From NCBI GenBank assembly GCA_023247955.1, contig JAHFFL010000063.1:1-6776 (forward strand): a DNA stretch of 6,776 bases, in the 5' to 3' direction. This DNA is from Candidatus Omnitrophota bacterium (lineage in GTDB: Bacteria > Omnitrophota > Gorgyraeia > 2-02-FULL-51-18). This document shows, in pieces, positions 5,491 through 6,776 of this stretch. A program made the translations under genes and the position numbers. Each line of letters opens with the position of its first letter. The first letter of the stretch is position 1. Below the pieces are notes generated by a model. The model was not told the origin of the DNA. It did no database searches and saw only the letters and a list, made by a program, of their open reading frames with translations.

Positions 5491-5951
5491 AGAAACTTTT
5501 GGTCTTTGCCGTTTTGATCTCAGCCGCGACATTGGCGGGGTTTTGGGGCGCAAGGAAAGTCTGCCTCATGATGGAGTGGCCGGGGACCATTAGCCCGACC
5601 ACGCGCTGGGTTTCAACCCTCGGACTCAGCGCGGAACAAGCCGCCGGATTAAAGGAAAAAGAGTCCGCGTTTCGAAAGGAAGCCAACTCGCTTTGCATGC
5701 AAGTTTGCCAAGGCCGCCTCGAGGTGTTGGAGATGATGGAAAAGAAGGGAGCGGCTGGAGAGGAGGTGCTCCGCAAAGTGGGCGACGTCGGCGCGCTTCA
5801 GATCGATCTTGAGAAAAAGGTCGCGGACCATATCTTGGAAGTGAAAAAAAGTTTGACCCACCACCAGAGCGAGATTTACCTGGCCCATATTCGCGAGCAG
5901 GTTCTCAAGTCCATCCGGCAATGCGGAATCTCGGAAGCCATCGGCCAATGA
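5487..5951 (+). CDS. Periplasmic CnrX/Spy-like heavy-metal sensor or resistance protein
   Basis: A 154-residue protein with an N-terminal signal or anchor (MKKLLVFAVLISAATLAGFWG) followed by an all-helical, charged body. TLGLSAEQAAGLKEKE at about 44-59 is the first helical hairpin start of the Metal_resist/Spy group, and LTHHQSEIYL at 123-132 is its LTxxQ motif. Likely metal ligands are concentrated: Cys26, Met28, Met29; Cys70, Met71, Cys74; Met83, Met84; His115, His125, His126, His134; Cys146. CnrX senses Ni/Co through His and Met in the same fold and signals to the anti-sigma CnrY; Spy and CpxP are chaperone-like relatives. Placement between an anti-sigma factor and an efflux outer membrane factor favours the sensor role. 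The start has a strong GGAGGAGGG (5469-5477) nine bases upstream and overlaps the anti-sigma stop as ATGA. The Cys/Met content hints at Cu or Ag, by inference only. Confidence 0.8.
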   Translation: MKKLLVFAVLISAATLAGFWGARKVCLMMEWPGTISPTTRWVSTLGLSAEQAAGLKEKESAFRKEANSLCMQVCQGRLEVLEMMEKKGAAGEEVLRKVGDVGALQIDLEKKVADHILEVKKSLTHHQSEIYLAHIREQVLKSIRQCGISEAIGQ

Positions 5952-6776
5952 AAAACGGCCCGGCAGTCGTCCTCAAGAACCCGCTCATCCTTTCGCTTGC
6001 CGTTTTTCTTATGTTGGGAAGCGCCGCTTCCGCCGGCGCAGCCGAACAGGCCGTTAGCTTGCAGGGCCTTGTTCAAGACGCGCTCAAAACCAGTCCAGCC
6101 GTCGGCGCCAAGAAGGCCGGGTATGAAGCCGCCCGGTCTAAAGTCATCAAGGCCTGGTTGCCCGAAGATCCGATGGCCGGCGTCGATGTGGAAAGCCAGT
6201 CTGAACTCCTTAAGCCCGGAAGCCGGATGGACAAGGAGTTCATGATCTCGCAGACGATCCCGTTTCCCACCAAGCTCCTCTTGAGCGGCGCGGCCGCTTC
6301 CAAAGAGGCGGACATGGCTTATCAGACGTATAGAGAGGAAGAGCGCGCCGTCACTTGGAGGATCGAACAGCCCTCCTATCAACTTTTTCTTTCCAAACGA
6401 ACGATCGCGGCGCTTGAGGAAAACAAAACGCTTCTCGATCAATTCGCGAACGTGGTCAAGGCGCGCTATGAGTCGGGCGCCGCGGATCAGGCGGATTATC
6501 TCAAAGTGCAGATTGAGATCGCCCAGCTCTCGATCGAGCTCTTCGACTGGCGGCAGAGAGAGCATCTCGCGGAGGCCGGCGTCTCGAGGCAGTTAAATAG
6601 GCCGCTGGATACCCGTTATTCGATAGAAGAAAATCCGAAACGCACACCGCTTGCACTCTCGCTCGCCGATCTTGAAAAGACTGCGTTGGCCAAACGCCCG
6701 GAGCTTAAAGCCCTCGACTCCGCGGTCGGCCGCGCGAAGGCCGGCCGGGCGCTCGCCAAGACCGAATGGCTTCCCG
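5948..6776 (+). CDS. TolC/CusC-type outer membrane efflux protein, 3' end beyond the window
   Basis: 276 codons are visible with no stop before the window edge; full family members are about 420-470 residues, so roughly 60 percent is present. A signal peptide covers about residues 1-31 (hydrophobic PLILSLAVFLMLGSAASAGA). The mature part starts with VSLQGLVQDALKTSPAVGAK, the standard first helix of the outer-membrane-factor repeat, followed by ISQTIPFPTKLLLSG at about 100-114, the QxxPFPxK turn typical of CusC/CzcC-like members, a long coiled-coil hairpin, and RYESGAADQADYLKVQIEI at about 173-191 with the usual second part of the repeat. A second repeat begins near LEKTALAKRPELKALDSAVG. Such trimeric channels cross the outer membrane and periplasm and export substrate delivered by an RND pump and adaptor. 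The ATG overlaps the upstream stop (ATGA), so it belongs to the sensor operon. Adaptor and RND genes are expected downstream. Confidence 0.92.
   Translation, partial: MKNGPAVVLKNPLILSLAVFLMLGSAASAGAAEQAVSLQGLVQDALKTSPAVGAKKAGYEAARSKVIKAWLPEDPMAGVDVESQSELLKPGSRMDKEFMISQTIPFPTKLLLSGAAASKEADMAYQTYREEERAVTWRIEQPSYQLFLSKRTIAALEENKTLLDQFANVVKARYESGAADQADYLKVQIEIAQLSIELFDWRQREHLAEAGVSRQLNRPLDTRYSIEENPKRTPLALSLADLEKTALAKRPELKALDSAVGRAKAGRALAKTEWLP

Noticed and set aside
5876..6565. 229-codon reading frame on the - strand
   Set aside because: It is antisense to the outer membrane efflux protein and the end of the sensor gene, both of which carry clear family motifs on the + strand.

Overview
The window reads as a chromosomal segment of an uncultured, Gram-negative-type (two-membrane) bacterium. 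The evidence for an outer membrane is an AsmA-like envelope protein, a TolC/CusC-type outer membrane factor and a periplasmic Spy/CnrX-like protein. The overall gene style (an AsmA-like protein with a short basic tail, a NodU/CmcH carbamoyltransferase with an SxtJ-type membrane partner, and a GC-rich CCTGCC/GGCAGG palindrome inside an intergenic hairpin) reminds me of Candidatus Omnitrophota and similar candidate phyla. That placement is an impression from memory, not something the sequence proves. All supported genes lie on the + strand.

Region by region: (1) 61-1227 encodes an N-terminally anchored AsmA-like protein, with no clear Shine-Dalgarno and a possible -10 box just before the ATG. 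(2) 1238-1309 is a tRNA-His(GUG) with the expected extra G-1:C73 pair. (3) 1348-3165 encodes a full-length NodU/CmcH-type O-carbamoyltransferase. (4) 3166-3658 is a 493-base non-coding stretch filled by two large, consecutive, imperfect inverted repeats; the second carries a perfect 22-base palindrome in its inner arm. (5) 3659-4084 encodes an SxtJ-like small membrane protein, a known genomic companion of this carbamoyltransferase family. (6) From 4084 to the window end there is a metal- or envelope-stress-response and efflux module: an ECF sigma factor, a short regulatory gap with a hairpin, a 59-residue exported peptide, a zinc-finger anti-sigma factor with one membrane span, a periplasmic CnrX/Spy-like metal-sensor protein, and the start of a CusC/CzcC-type outer membrane efflux protein that runs off the window.

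How the genes work together: the last module resembles the logic of the Cupriavidus cnrYXH-cnrCBA system. A periplasmic metal sensor relays to a membrane anti-sigma factor, which releases an ECF sigma factor that activates an RND efflux pump. Here, however, the anti-sigma factor is of the zinc-binding HxxxCxxC type, and an unrecognised exported peptide with the strongest ribosome binding site in the window is inserted between sigma and anti-sigma. The anti-sigma, sensor and outer membrane factor genes are linked by ATGA stop/start overlaps, and the sigma gene shares one base with the SxtJ stop codon. The pump's adaptor and RND inner-membrane genes would be expected just beyond the right edge. 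The specific metal cannot be named from sequence; Cys/Met/His content in the sensor hints at a soft metal such as copper or silver.
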